Source: Quercus robur
Taxonomy: Eukaryota > Streptophyta > Magnoliopsida > Fagales > Fagaceae
Assembly (NCBI RefSeq): GCF_932294415.1
Contig: NC_065539.1
Location: 48,813,501 to 48,877,500, forward strand
Reading direction: 5' to 3'
DNA: 64,000 bases
Shown: in pieces, positions 1 through 12,686 of the stretch
How the letters are laid out: each line of letters opens with the position of its first letter
Position numbering within the stretch: position 1 is the stretch's first letter
Notes under the pieces: model-generated
What the model was told of the DNA's origin: nothing
What the model saw: the letters and a program-made list of their open reading frames with translations, nothing else
The model's database searches: none
Position numbers and translations under genes: made by a program

Positions 1-3000
1 CCAGTTAGTAAGAATTTCTTTGACACATTTGAGAAGAGTCAGAATACATATGAGGCACAATACTGCTTCCAGTCATTGAAAACAGATCGTGATACAACAC
101 TTGGCGACCTGTTTTATACGGTAATTTCTTAAAGGTGCTTGAGGTTGACTTGTAGTCAATGTATGTTAACATTATCTTACTCTTTTCAGACTTTTCTTCT
201 GACTGCCAATTATGAGTATGATGTATAAATACATACTTACAAAGCAATGAAACATATGATTTGCATCAATTACAAGGATCAAGTAAGTTATGTAATACAA
301 TTTAACATGTTGCAGAACTTTTATATGTGGGACGCCTTTGCAGCTGGTGTGGCAATTTCAATCATGCATAAATCAAACAACACTAATGGGGAAAATGAAT
401 TTGCTGAAATGGAGTATATGAATATAACTGTAGTTACTTCAAACAAACCTTATGGGGTGCATGATGGCTCCAATCCATTCTTTGATGGCCGTGACGTTCC
501 AAGATTCAATTTGACAATGGGTGGAGTACATAGTGGTCATGTTCAAACTGGACTAAGAGATCCATTCTGCATTGTGAAGAATGGGACAGGAAAATGCCAG
601 GTAGTAGCTTTTGTAGCTTGCTTTAGTCTTGTAACACTCAATAGACTGATAGACAACCTTTTAGTAGTTACCATCAATTGGACTCATTTTTTATCTGTCT
701 CACCCACCAAAGCTCTAGCTTATTTTCCTCCAAAATTCAGCATTGGTAGGGGGATACATACATATATAATACTTGAGCTCAGGCTGAGCTGTAGTTTTCT
801 TCATTTGTAGAGAATTAATAATATTACTTGGACTTATATTTTGTCTTGTTCAAATGTTCATGCCCTTTCTATTGCAATAATCCAACAGGATGGTTATACA
901 GCAGAAGTAACTGGTCCAGAAGCAGTTCGAGTGCTAGTTGCCACGGAAGCAAAGCCAAATCAGAACAATGACAGTACACTAGACAAACAATTTTATATAA
1001 GTTTCTTGGATGTGAGTTCATCTGCGTATCTTTCCTTTCATAAATTCTTGAATATTATTCATTTAACACCAATTTGTTATTTTATACTTGATACACATGA
1101 ACATAAATACACACACAAAATTGCCATGCACAATTCATGTCTAACTGTTTCCTGAAGTACACCAATGCACTCATTATGGTTGTCTTTCATCCTAACAATG
1201 ACATATATATTGATGAAATTATATCACACACTTTCTTGCAGGCTCTAAACCGCCCTCAAGATACTGGCAGATTTAATTTTACAACACAATTTCCTTATTA
1301 TTACAAAGAAGTTCTTTACAAACCAGATTTTGGATCTAAAAAACTTGGGAAAACTGTTGTTTTTGACATGGATATGAGTGCCGGAGATTTTCTAGCTCTG
1401 TTTTACCTCCTTAAAGCACCTGTGGAAGTGATCAACCTCAAGGTATAGTGGTCTTTATTTTTCATGTTTCACCCAGCATCCTTTTTTAGGTTCTTTTATG
1501 ATGTTACCTTCTAGTTGTCACACCTTTCTAGCAATGCATAATTTGAGCACTTTGTACAAGTTGCTTTCTGCTTAATAACTACTACTCATTCTTAACATAT
1601 TGCACAATATAGGTTTTATCCTGGTAAACATGGCTACTATTTTGGTTGTAAAATCTCAATTGATACCAAAAGCAAGTAGTTTTGACATGCATTTTATTTC
1701 TTCTTTCATCAAGGCAATAATAGTAAGTCCAACCGGTTGGGCGAATGCTGCAACAATAGACATCATTTATGATTTACTTCATATGATGGGCCGTGATGAC
1801 ATTCCAGTTGGTCTTGGAGATATATTTGCAATGAACCAATCTGATTCAATCCTCTCAAGTGTTGGAGACTGCAAATACATTAAGGCTATCCCACATGGGA
1901 GTGGTGGACTTATTGACTCTGACACTCTCTATTCTCTAGCGCGAGATTTGCCACGAAGCCCTAGAAGGTACTTAAAATTATGTTCCTTTAAGAAGTACAC
2001 ATAAAGGCTAATGTTTTATACATAGCGCATCAATTTCTTAAATATCTACTTAGTTTTTTTTTTTTTTTTTTAAATAAAATATACAATGTGAATTAAATTG
2101 TCTGCTTTATTTTAAAAAGTATGACAACCAGTAGGAATTATATTATGATCTCTTGGGTTTCCACTCTCATACAGTTAGTTCCTTCTTCATCATATATCAA
2201 TAATATTTAGTTAATCCAATCCATTAGCATTAATTTTCCATCATTATATATATATAACCATTTCATCAAAACCATGAGTCAACATTAAGATATACCATAC
2301 TTAGTTCATAAAAAAAAAAATATAAATAAATGGTTATGCTAACGAGTGCCTTTAGGACACTCATTAATAATCCATTTTAAGAAAGTTTTGATAACACTTT
2401 TATGGGAAATGAAAAAAGCTGTTAAAATATTAATTACTTTTTTTTTTTCATTTCCCATAAAATTTTCTTTAAATTGATTATTAACCAGTGCTCTAAGGAC
2501 ACTTGTTAGCATTTTCCATAAATAAAAACCATACTTAGAGATGACAAGATGCAATTACTGAGATGCACTTTTTTTAATGAAAGAAGACACAATTTTAGTA
2601 TTTGAGTAAATGATGCTTGGGAGAAAGCAACAAACTTGAATGTCTCCCATAGAAAATACCCTGAACTAGAGGAAGTCATTTGATCAACCAAAGCTAAAAT
2701 ATACCCTTGATTGACTTAGAACTTAACATTAATGGTATAAAGTTGGATGAGACATGCATGAGTTTGGTAACTATTGTACTGTTGACTGATGCCTAGGTCT
2801 TCTTTTTTTGCTTTTCAAGACTCTTCTTATAATGATTTTTTTTTTTTTTCTCAGAACAGATCTCTGTTAAGGAAACAATCCCTCCTATATAAACAGGAAA
2901 AATCCATCTCTTTTTAGGTTTATGGAGACAAATCGCTATGTTAGTATAAATTAAATAAGCAGATGATAAGTCAATGGCTGGTTAATATAAAGTAAATCAC

Positions 3001-4672
3001 ATTTGTTTTATACATTAATAATACATTGGCATGATATTATACTTGTTTCAATATTTCCCTCACGCATCAGAACAATTGGCTCGTGTCATGACTCATGAGC
3101 ATGTGTATATCTGAGTCTGACCTGGTCATAGTTAGGTTGGTAATGACAGTGTTTTGATGTTGTCTAGCCTATATGTGGCTGAATAGTCTGAGGGTGAGAC
3201 TGAAATCTAGACTTCTGTACCAGGTACACACAAGATGACTCTCCAAACGATGGAGCTACTCAGAAGCAGCCTCTAGCATTTGAAGTTTGGAAGTCTGTAG
3301 TGAAAACACTTGATCCAGGATCTAAGATTACCATACTGACCAATGGACCCCTTACTAATTTAGCAAAGATTATTCAGTCAGAGGAAAATACAACCTCTTT
3401 TATCCAGGTAAGTGGATTTCATGCACTAGTTAATTTCTTATGTAAATTTGAAGAGGAATTGAAAAGTGCTTGAGCAAGCTAAAGATTTTGAAATTGATGC
3501 ATATCTTACCAGAAATATATTTAGAGATTTCTAGGTGAAGCATGATTTTCTTTTCACATTACACTAGTGTTGTAATGATGAACTGGACAACATGAGCTCA
3601 ACATTTGTCTTGACATTATGTTAAAATAAATCAGGTATCGGATGGTAGGCTAGTTAATGGTATTAACAATATGATTTCAAATCTCATTGCAGGATGTATA
3701 TATAGTTGGAGGACACATCAGCCGTGGTGACTGGGACAAAGGAAATGTTTTTACTATTCACTCTAATGAATTTGCAGAATTCAATATGTTTCTTGACCCT
3801 TTGGCTGCAAAGACAGTCTTTGATTCGAACCTTAACATCACCCTCATCCCACTTGGAATCCAGCGTAGAGTCGGTTCATTACCAAGGATCATACAAAGGT
3901 TGCAGGAGACAAAAAGGACACCTGAAGCTAAGTTCGCCAGCCGATTACTGTCAATGCTATATGGCTTGCAACAAAGTCACTTTTTATATCATCATGTGGT
4001 AAATGTTTTAATCTGTGAATAGAAGTACTTACTGCTACTCCTACACTTTCCATGATTTTCATTCTAAGAATAGCATTCTCATCCACACACAATACAGAAT
4101 GATCCAACCCAATTTCAACTTTTTTTTTTTTTGCTTTAGATAAAAGGCTTTTGGCTTCTTCCATTGATTGACCTATTTGTCACTTTTTGACTTTCTGCAA
4201 AAGATTTGAAAGATTGTAACATTAAAGACGATTTTTGTAGATTGTTGCCCACATAAAATGCTAAAAGTTTAGCAGATGGTTACAAATTGGATACATGTAT
4301 ATGTTGAATCTGCATGACTTGAAGAATCTTGGATGTCCCACATGTTATTTCCACTGCTTAGCTACTAGACTGAATGTTATTCTTCTACAGGACATATTCT
4401 CTGGGGAAATCCTTGGTGCAGTTGCACTCGCTGATGATCTGAAGCCAAACGTGCAAGTAAAGCCTGTCAAAATCCTTGCCGAAGGTGTTGAATCCACAGA
4501 TGGACAAACTGTGATTGATGAAAAAGAAGGAAAATTTGTCAAAATTTTGGAAAATGTGAATTCTACAGTGTTTTATGACCTTTTTGCCGACAGGCTAAAC
4601 GATACCAAGCAGTCTGCGGTGATAGGAAGTTTTGATGGTCAAAGGCGGCAGTGGAGTAGACCACCCATATGA
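1..4672 (+). CDS. NSH3: Nucleoside hydrolase 3-like protein, C-terminal ~584 residues (5' part outside window)
   Basis: Plant NSH3-type proteins are secreted, tandem-domain inosine/uridine-preferring nucleoside hydrolases that cleave the N-glycosidic bond of extracellular nucleosides in the apoplast. Eight exons join in frame: 1-120, 316-600, 889-1011, 1242-1442, 1714-1967, 3224-3407, 3693-3998, 4391-4672 (TGA). All introns are GT-AG. Exons 1-3 are the end of the first hydrolase domain (NFYMWDAFAAGVA at the start of exon 2). Exon 4 opens the second domain with TVVFDMDMSAGDF; exon 5 carries SPTGWANAATIDIIYDLL and exon 6 ITILTNGPLTNLAKI. The canonical calcium-binding start of the family is DxDxxxDD; here it reads DMDMSAGD, so the second domain has a changed metal site. 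Length and order fit the ~890-residue Arabidopsis NSH3. The signal peptide and first active site lie upstream, outside the window. Confidence 0.93.
2331..2517. mobile_element. Mutator-type MITE inside an NSH3 intron
   Basis: The two ends are inverted repeats of roughly 40 bp (left GGTTATGCTAACGAGTG, right end reverse-complemented GGAAAATGCTAACAAGTG). A 9-bp direct repeat, ATAAATAAA, flanks it (2322-2330 and 2518-2526), the duplication length of Mutator-like elements. It lies in the long intron between exons 5 and 6. Related elements lie at 30029-30148 and about 41447-41623. It is 187 bp and non-coding. Confidence 0.8.
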
Positions 4673-4920
4673 ATTTGATTTTGCTTGAAGGGTTAAGGCA
4701 ATATTATGACAAAGGCATGGCAGCATTTTTCAGTTGTATTGCTGATTTTCTTCAAAGATATTTTTTAACAAGACCATTTTTGATACAGGAAGCGGTCACT
4801 CTGCTTTGTACTTAGCTCAAAGAAACCAAAAACAGATAAGATAGAAGACTAGAATAATACCATTCAAAGTTTTTCTTTTTCCTATATCTTTATTGAAGCT
4901 AATGTTCATTGTCTATAATA

Positions 4921-4964
<44 letters not shown>

Positions 4965-5781
4965 GGGGTTTCGCTTTTACGATCCCCCATCATACAAGAT
5001 TGATATCTTTAGCCCCATTTTCCCAAGCAGTAGAATAAGTTCTCTTTAGCAGTGTCACTGTTTTGAAGCATCGTGGAACTGAAATGTTTGAAAAATATGG
5101 AGAGAGCCCCAACATCAAGATTGACCTTGAAGAATCATATCTTTGAAAATGGATTCATATTCCCAAGTCCCTTTAATTTTACAAAGTAGTTGGATGTCCA
5201 TTTCAATGGATTATGCTATAGGCCTAGTTCAACATGATCCCCTTTCTTAATACTTTCAAGATTCGATGCCAACTAAAAGCTCCAAATGGCTCATTAACAA
5301 ACAAACAACAAAACTTTACTTCTCTTTAGCAGCGTCACCAAGCACCAGCCGAAAGGCCAGATTTCCATGTTCCTGATGTGATATGGACAAATTGATTCTT
5401 TTTTCAACCTTAACTCCTCTTTCATTTTTATAGTGCTTTCAACCAAAAATTTTCAACCAAAATTATGTTTCCCAACTGATAAAAAATGCATGGAAGCCAT
5501 GCATTGCATTTATAAAGCATTAAAATAACTCAACAGCAAGATTATCTAGTTAATATCATATGAATAACAGAAGAAAATACAAGTTAAATAAAGAAAACCA
5601 TAATTTGAGTTCCAATCTCATATTGAGAAATGTCTCTAAATAGAAAGCTCTTTTCATTCATACAAGCATAGGAGTTAAAGAGAACCATGAAGTGACAAAA
5701 GTGGTTACATAATTCATATAATAGCTTCTCTACAGCAAACCCCCCCACAATTAGACTTGCTTTCCCAGCAATTAGGTAGCC
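4673..5781. other. Convergent intergenic region between NSH3-like and AHP genes
   Basis: Holds the 3' ends of both convergent genes. A CT microsatellite runs from 4925 to 4960. No further reading frame with recognisable protein similarity was seen on either strand. Confidence 0.7.
4925..4960. repeat. CT dinucleotide microsatellite
   Basis: About 18 uninterrupted CT units downstream of the NSH3 stop codon. Confidence 0.95.
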
Positions 5782-7313
5782 TTAGAAACTCAATTCCATC
5801 ATAGGAACTGACCCACCAGCTGCTACAATTTGTTGCTCCAGCTGCAACAATCAATATTTTTTTTTTTTAAATAATAATAATAACATATATAACAATTGTT
5901 AGTCTTGCAATAATCAGCAATCTTTGAGCAAAAGTCTATTCTACTCACCCTGAATAGTGCCTCAAGCTTGTTCTTCACGTGGTAGTACTCTTGTTTTATT
6001 TGTTGCAAACATCTCAAGCTCCTGCAATCCGACATAATCATCATCATTAAAAAATGAAATAAAAGAGCTAACACAACTTTTTTTCACAACTTGTTATAGT
6101 GACAAGTTGTAATTGAAGCAACATCACTTTCACACGGAATCAACATTCACAACAGGCCATAACAAGTGTTAAAAAAGTTGCAAAAAATTGTGTCCCTGAT
6201 TCCCATTGCTTATTAAAAATAAATTCATCTTCCAAAATTTTAGGTTCAATTACTGATAATTAAAAAGACAATTATGCTTACAATATGTGAGGTAGAGTAC
6301 AAGAACTCACCCATCAACGTTCTGTTCCTCACAGAAGTTGCGAAAAGCAATGCAGCCATTTTTAACTCTCTGTGCACCCACGCTGTTAACCAAAAACAAT
6401 CCATTTGTTCTTTAGACAAAAGATGAAGAAAAAAAAATCATCATGACTGATATATTAGTCTTGTTTTTCTTTTCATTCTAAACCATATTTATCAAATACA
6501 GTACCAAGTTTCTGGTGAGATTCAATATATAATTCAAGGGTGTAAAAGTGGGGTTCAAATGTTCAATAAACACAACATGGAGAACCATAGGAGGAGCTTA
6601 ATTACTAGGGTAGGGACCAACAATTTAAACGAAGATCATATTGCAAAGTAGGAGTTTGTAAGAATAACAAAAGGCAAAAAAAACAAAAACAAAAACAAAA
6701 CTAGTGGTTGATAGGAGAAGGAAAATTAATGTGTACCTGGCACTACTACCCTTCAGCTGGTGGACATGAGCATCAACCTTTGGGAAGTCTACACTTTGCT
6801 GATCTCTGTACAAAGAGAAGTGGGAAGCCAAGCCCACAAGAAAAAATGGAAAAAGTTAAAAACTTTTTATGCACAACTCAAAGTATCCAAAAGCAAACCA
6901 TCCGAAATCCAATATGATTATGTGTGAGTGAGTGAGAGAGAGAAAAGGAGGGAACTTGGATACTCACAGAGCTCTAGTGATATCATTGAGAAGCTTCTCA
7001 GCATCTTGAAAGAAAAGAGAGACCACTTCAACAACAAAATCTGGGTTGCTCTCATCTTGAAGTTGTTGAAGCTGCAAAAACTGATCATCCAGGATCCCCT
7101 TCTCTCACCAAACAAAAATAAAGCAGAAAAACCAAGTCATTCAAAAAAAAAAAAAAAAAAAAAACAACCCCATCAGATTCAGACATAACAGAAACAAAAC
7201 AAAACCGAAGGAGAATTGCTTATATACTTATAAATACATTTTCTTGGTTTTACCTCCATAAACAAGGACTTGGTGTATTCAATCAACCGTCTCTGCATCT
7301 GACCAACCTCCAT
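5782..7313 (-). CDS. AHP: Histidine-containing phosphotransfer protein (AHP type), 154 aa
   Basis: AHPs carry phosphate from cytokinin-sensing histidine kinases to nuclear response regulators, shuttling between cytosol and nucleus. Exons in coding order: 7313-7254, 7098-6968, 6805-6737, 6382-6311, 6021-5949, 5841-5782. They join without frame breaks to 154 residues, the normal AHP length. It opens [20 protein letters not shown], followed by the [20 protein letters not shown] helix. The phosphorylation motif HVHQLKGSS places the phospho-acceptor His at residue 79, and [20 protein letters not shown] follows. Six exons is the usual AHP structure. The start is the first ATG of the conserved N-terminus. 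A pyrimidine tract ending in TAG about 20 bases upstream of the ATG suggests an intron in the 5' leader. With His79 and the Lys and Gly after it intact, this should be an authentic phosphotransmitter, not an AHP6-like pseudo-HPt. The convergent neighbour is the NSH3-like gene. Confidence 0.95.
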
Positions 7314-8100
7314 GCTTAGTGTTTGCTCCTCTCTACACAGACAAAAAAACCAAACCACTCTCAACTTCAAAAGGCTGTGACCCAATAAAGCTTAAAGCTT
7401 GTGTGTTAAATTTTGCAGATCTTGAGGTACTAATATTATTGCAAAATCAAAGACCCATAAATGCTTAGTTAAAAAACCTTGAATGGGAATTGATGAATTG
7501 AATGAGCAGAGCTGAATCCCAAGGTTTCTGGCTTTTGGGTATTGGATTTGGATGTCTCTACTGGCCAGGTAGTAGTCAAGTCTTTAACCCCCACTTTTAT
7601 TATCCTCCTTTGGAATTTCTCTCTCTCTCTGCTTTTGAGTGTTTTCTGATTTCACGGAATCACAGGCCCCCCACCATTCTCTCTTCCTTTGCATCATTTA
7701 TAAGCATTTATTTATTCAGCTTCAGCCCCCCTTACAAGGTTTTTTTTTTTTAATGGGAGTTTTAACCTTTTAAATATTTTTGTTTAGCTCTTTTAACACA
7801 ATTTTTTTAAGGAAAAAAAATTTCTAGTAACACAAAAAAAAATATCTAGTATAATATCTTAGTTGTTGTTCTTTAAATTTCCCTCTTAAAATTTTGTCAT
7901 ATGGCTATTTAATTTAAAAAATACACTTCTATCCGTGAGAAAAAAAAGATATATAACAAAATTTTAAGAGATAAACCTAAGAAACAGGACCTAAATACTG
8001 TATCTAAGTCTTGCTCAAAAATGCAAAATTTTTATTGCAAATTCTTATGTGACTATTTGTATTTTATAATTAATAAAAAAATGGTAAATTTATGTAAAAA
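7314..8100. other. AHP 5' leader/promoter and AT-rich spacer
   Basis: Probably contains the AHP transcription start and a leader intron. Pyrimidine-rich patches lie near 7620-7700 and poly-T/AT-rich sequence follows from 7740. No other gene is visible. Confidence 0.5.
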
Positions 8101-8984
8101 TTACTAGCAACTGGTTAAGGTTGATGTAGCCAATTTTGAATTGGTTATATCATCCTATGGCACATCCTAGCTTGGTACTAAAAGTAATATGTCTAACCAT
8201 TTTGGAAAAAAAAAAAAACCAAAAACAAAAAAACAAAACAAAACAAAAATAAATAAAAGATTGACGTAGAGTCAAAAAAACGCAATAAAAAGAGTTCTTT
8301 TTACTATCATAAATAAACTGATAATTTATGTCACAATTCTCTTAAGTAGTAAATTGTGGCAAAAATTATGTATTTTTTGTGATACTAGAATTTTTCTTTA
8401 AAAGATGTTTTAAAGAACTAAACAGAAATGTTTGAAACTTTGAGGAAGAGAATAATTAAACCAAACAAAAATATATTCCCAAAAAAAAAAAGAAAAAAAA
8501 AACTTCAAATCAAGCGCTGCTTATGGACTTGATTTAGAGTTTTCATCTACCACGTAATTTTTTTTTCATCCGCTAATTGATAAAAACTTTTTTTTTACAC
8601 ATTTAAAAAGGCTAAGGATTAAGTTAAAATATTTGAAAGGTTAAAGATCATTTTGAAATATAAGACAAATGTTAAATATCAAATCTATAATTAAATCTAT
8701 TATTATAAAGCAAACGTTATATATTTATAATTAAACTTTTTTGCTTTTATTTTTTTTATTCTTTTATTTTTAAATATTATAAATATGTCCCAATTTCACA
8801 AGAAGATGATATGGTTGATTATGAGTGGTCAATTAAAAAGGATACGTCTATGTAAATAAAAGTGGATAAAAAGTGTAAATCATTTATAATTGACCACATT
8901 AACAAATTATAAATTGAACTCATCCCTAAAATTATTATTTATCTAAATGTACCCTATAAATTATTATTTGCAAATAAGTGAATC
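8101..8984. repeat. Tandem unit 1 (partial) of an AT-rich ~2.5 kb repeat
   Basis: Starts TTACTAGCAACTGGTTAAGG and matches 8985-9825 almost base for base, and also the unit beginning near 15693. It corresponds to about the first 880 bp of the longer unit. No coding sequence. Confidence 0.9.
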
Positions 8985-10026
8985 TTACTAGCAACCGGTT
9001 AAGGTTGATGTAGCCAATTTTGAATTGGTCTTATCATCTTATGGCATATCCTAGCTAGGTACTAAAAGTAATATGTCTAACCATTTTTGAAAAAAACAAA
9101 AGAAAAGATAAAAGATTGACATATAGTCAAGATAACACGATAAAAAGAGTTCTTTTTACTATCATAAATAAACTGACAATTTTTACTACAATTCTCTTAA
9201 ATAGCAAATTGTGATAAAAATGATGTATTTTTTGTGGTACTAGAATTTTTCTTTAAAGGATGTTTTAAAGAACTAAACAGATTTGTTTGAAACTTTGAGG
9301 AAGAGAATAATTAAGCCAAACAAAACTACATTCTCAAAAAAAAATAATAAAAAAAAAAATCAAATCAAGCACTACTTATGAACTTGATTTAGAGTTTTCA
9401 TTTACCACGTAATTTTTTTTTTCATCCACTAAATGATAAAACTTTTTTTTACACATTTAAAAGGCTAAGGACTAAGTTAAAATATTTAAAAAGTTAAAGA
9501 TCATTTTGAAATATAAGACAAATGTTAAATATCAAATCTATAATTACATCTATTATTATGAAGCGAACTTTATATATTTATAATTAAACTTTTTTGCTTT
9601 TATTCTTTTTATTTTTCTAAAAACAATATTATAAACATGTCCCAATTTCACAAGAAGATGATATGGTTGATTATGAGTGGTCAATTAAAAGTGATACGTC
9701 TATGTAAATAAAAGTGGATAAAAAAAATTTATAATTGACCACATTAACAAATTGTAAATTGAACACATCCCTAAAATTATTATTTATCTAAATACCCTAC
9801 AAATTATTATTTGCAAATTAGTGAATCTTATTAAAAGATACACATGGATTTGAGGATAGAAATGAAGATGCACATGGATTTGACGATATAAGTGACTTCA
9901 CATATATGTAACTTTTCCATGTGCATCTTTTTGGTGTATCTTTTTCCCCTTGACCTTTTCTTTAAGTAAGTAAAAAAAATATAAAATATAAAATATAAAA
10001 AAAAAAAAAAGAAGAGTAATTAACTT

Positions 10027-10190
10027 TTTTTTTTTTTTAGAGAGTTTCAACCTATGGCATCCGCTCCTGATGATAGCTCTTTATCATCAGATTAAGACAC
10101 TAATCAGTTTTTGGTGTAGACTAGGATTGAACCCCAGATCTCTTATACAATCATCAAAGACTTTACCAGTTGAGCTAATTGGAACCCACA
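10027..10190 (-). mobile_element. tRNA-derived SINE (family 1)
   Basis: Read on the minus strand it starts TGGGTTCCAATTAGCTCAAC (pol III box A like TAGCTCAACTGG), has a box B like GGTTCAATCC, and ends in a poly(A) run. A perfect 15-bp direct repeat, AAGAGTAATTAACTT, flanks it (10012-10026 and 10191-10205). Tandem unit 3 shows the unoccupied site near 17545, proving insertion. Relatives lie at 32160-32316 and 33552-33709, with a 3' fragment near 41057-41145. Confidence 0.9.
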
Positions 10191-10376
10191 AAGAGTAATT
10201 AACTTGCTTCATCGTTAAAGATAATATACATATTGTTGATTTGTTTAAAATTATGGGTCCAGTACGTCTAGGTGACTTTGAGGTTTGTCTTAATTTGGTG
10301 TACAAGATAGTTTTTTTTTTTTTTTTTTTTTTTTTAATAAGATGTACAAGATAGTCTTGAGAATGTGGGCAAACTC

Positions 10377-10712
10377 CATGATTGAGCATTGGATATTGTA
10401 TCTGCATCAAATAAGTATAACTTGTTTTGTCCTACATGTATTTTCTCCTCCCCAAAAAGGAAAGGTTTTTTGTCTACTCCACAATTTCTCGGAAAAATTA
10501 TATCTAGTACCTAGCATATATGCTAGGTTTCTCACATAGAGACCCATGATTGAGCATTGGATATTGTATCTGCGTCAAATAAGTATAACTTGTTTTGTCC
10601 TACATGTATTTTCTCCTCCCCAAAAAGGAAAGTTTTTTGTCTACTCCACAATTTCTTGGAAAAATTATATCTAATAACTGGCATATATGCCGGGTCTCTC
10701 ACACAGAGGCAG
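10377..10712. repeat. 168-bp tandem duplication
   Basis: CATGATTGAGCATTGG recurs at 10377 and 10545, and the following ~165 bases match closely, including a palindromic GCATATATGC. A single related copy lies in unit 3 at about 17690-17900. Confidence 0.85.
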
Positions 10713-11163
10713 GCCCCACATGCTGTGCTTCGTAAAAATGATTTTGTAGGAAAGATAACTTGTGCTTTGCAACAACTAAAAGGAGAAGAGTCAACTTTGT
10801 AACAATGATTTTGTACAAACACATAAATTATAAAGTCTCTTTGCTTTGCAATGACTAAAGGGAGAAGAGTGAACTTTACCAAAACCCTCCATTTTCATAA
10901 AAGAACACCTACAATAAGTTCATGAATTGCTTTAAAAAAAAAGGAACGGAAGATTTGAACCATAATTCTCCTTTTATAGACAATCAGTCAATAACACTAC
11001 TTTTGAAACTCTTAACAAAGAACATCTACATTTAAATCATCTATGAAATAAGAAACGATAAGAAGAGATTGTCAAATATTCTTGAGGAAAACTGAAAAAG
11101 AAGATGAACCAAAGATAACTGGGACTTAAAAATATATTTATGTTGGTTAAGGAAGATAACCTT

Positions 11164-11829
11164 TGTAGGGACACGATTTTCAACGACCCAAGAATAACGT
11201 TGGTCTCGTACATAAAAAGGCCCGAACAATATAATTAGAGAGTGAGATAGAAAGGCTGAACCTTGGTCGTTGGACGGCGGTTTAGTCATGATTTTCATGG
11301 AAGCCCATACGAAAGTGGGTTTGGCCTGTATAACTAAGCCTTACACGGATGTGGTTTGAAAGGTTTGACTTTAAGTTCGAGGAGCGTCTCATTCTCACCA
11401 TTCTCCTTTTTTATATCCCCCCATTTTTGTCTCAGTTCTCTTTCCCTTTTATACTAGTATTTACTCCCCGTTCTTCACCTACGTGTCAGTTTTTCCCTTT
11501 TTTGGGGCAAGTACTCGTCCTACCAATCCATACGTCAGAGTGGTTGGGGGTGGTTAGGGAAAGTTGAATAGCAGGGTCTGGAGTATGGGCTTGCCAGGTG
11601 CTGGGCTCCACATTATGGTGTGGGCAGCTTTCTCCCTTGTAATGCTCTTGTACTGAGTTTGTCCTTTACTTCAGGCGTTTTGTGAGGTGTTGAGCGTGAG
11701 ATCGTCCTCGGCCATATCCTTGGGCCTTTAAAGGACTTTCATCATACGCCCTTGGTAGTAGGGCTCCTCGGCCTGAGCTTCGGGCCCTTAATACAAGGTG
11801 GGCTGGGACCGCAGATTTTGGGCCCCACA
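11164..11829 (-). repeat. 3' LTR of the 11164-15237 element
   Basis: Begins TGTAGGGACACG and ends GGGCCCCACA on the plus strand, 666 bp. It pairs with 14562-15237, differing by scattered substitutions and small indels. A pyrimidine-rich core and CCTCGG motifs are shared with the solo LTR at 32642. Confidence 0.93.
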
Positions 11830-12560
11830 ATAGCCCCTCAAAATCCTACTGCCCGGCCTTGTTGTTGGGGAGGAGGGTTTTGGTGAGATAGGGTCCACAT
11901 CATGGCTCACTCAAATTCTGTACTTCTACTAATATTTATGTTTTCCCACTTACATGTGAGACGTGCCAAATTAAGAGGCATTCCTTTATTCACTCACGCG
12001 GAGCCCTTTGATGCTCCAGTATTCGAGGCGCACCTTCACGAGGATCTTCAGATCCTACGGCTGCGGATGAGGTTGGAAATTGAGCCAAGTCTGCCTTGTC
12101 CGTAGCATTCCTTGGAAACTTGCATGGATTAAATGCCACCGGTTTACTCTCTGTATAAATAGGATAGGGGGTCACTCCCCTTACATATAAACCCTTCTGC
12201 TTCCTTCAAAATCATAATCCTTCCGCCATACCCACGATCTCCATCTCCAGTGCCATTCTGCCTCAGAGCAATATGTTTGAGGCGTGGGTGGGGATGAAAG
12301 GTCTTCACCCGCTTCAGAGGCACCGAATCTTTCCGATACTCAATGTGATGTGGTCCGGACAAGGGAGACACAGACTCAAGACAGTCCTCCGTTTTGACAA
12401 GGGGGAGATGGTATTTCTCCTTCTTTCAGTCAAAATCCGAAGTAGGTACTGGTCGCACCAGATTCTTGGTGCGTCAAAAGCAAGGTTTTCCGCCATCAGC
12501 GCCGTCTGCTTTATTGCAAGCGTGATTACGTGGAGGCTTATCAACTTCCGGCTCCCGGTA

Positions 12561-12686
12561 CCTTTTCTTCAACGGTGCTAGCTGCAAGACGGGTTCCCTG
12601 CACCTTTTCTTCAGCAGCGCTAGCCCGGAGTTGGGCTCTCTGCACTTTTTCTTCAACGGTGCAAGCCCCAAGTTGGGCTCTTTTGC
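12561..12686 (-). repeat. Three 42-bp in-frame tandem repeats inside the LTR element
   Basis: Units start at 12561, 12603 and 12645, an exact 42-bp period, which is 14 codons. On the minus strand one open frame (12704 to 12474) reads a 14-residue repeat like EPNLGLAPLKKKCR, and a second frame is also open through the repeat. The surrounding frame has no recognised domain, so it may not be protein. Confidence 0.75.

Noticed and set aside
10150-10190. A tRNA gene suggested by the box A/B sequences
   Set aside because: No cloverleaf arms beyond the promoter boxes; the poly(A) tail and 15-bp duplication show a SINE.
12273-12581. 102-codon plus-strand frame in the LTR element
   Set aside because: Non-autonomous retroelement interior, opposite strand to the element, no domain recognised.
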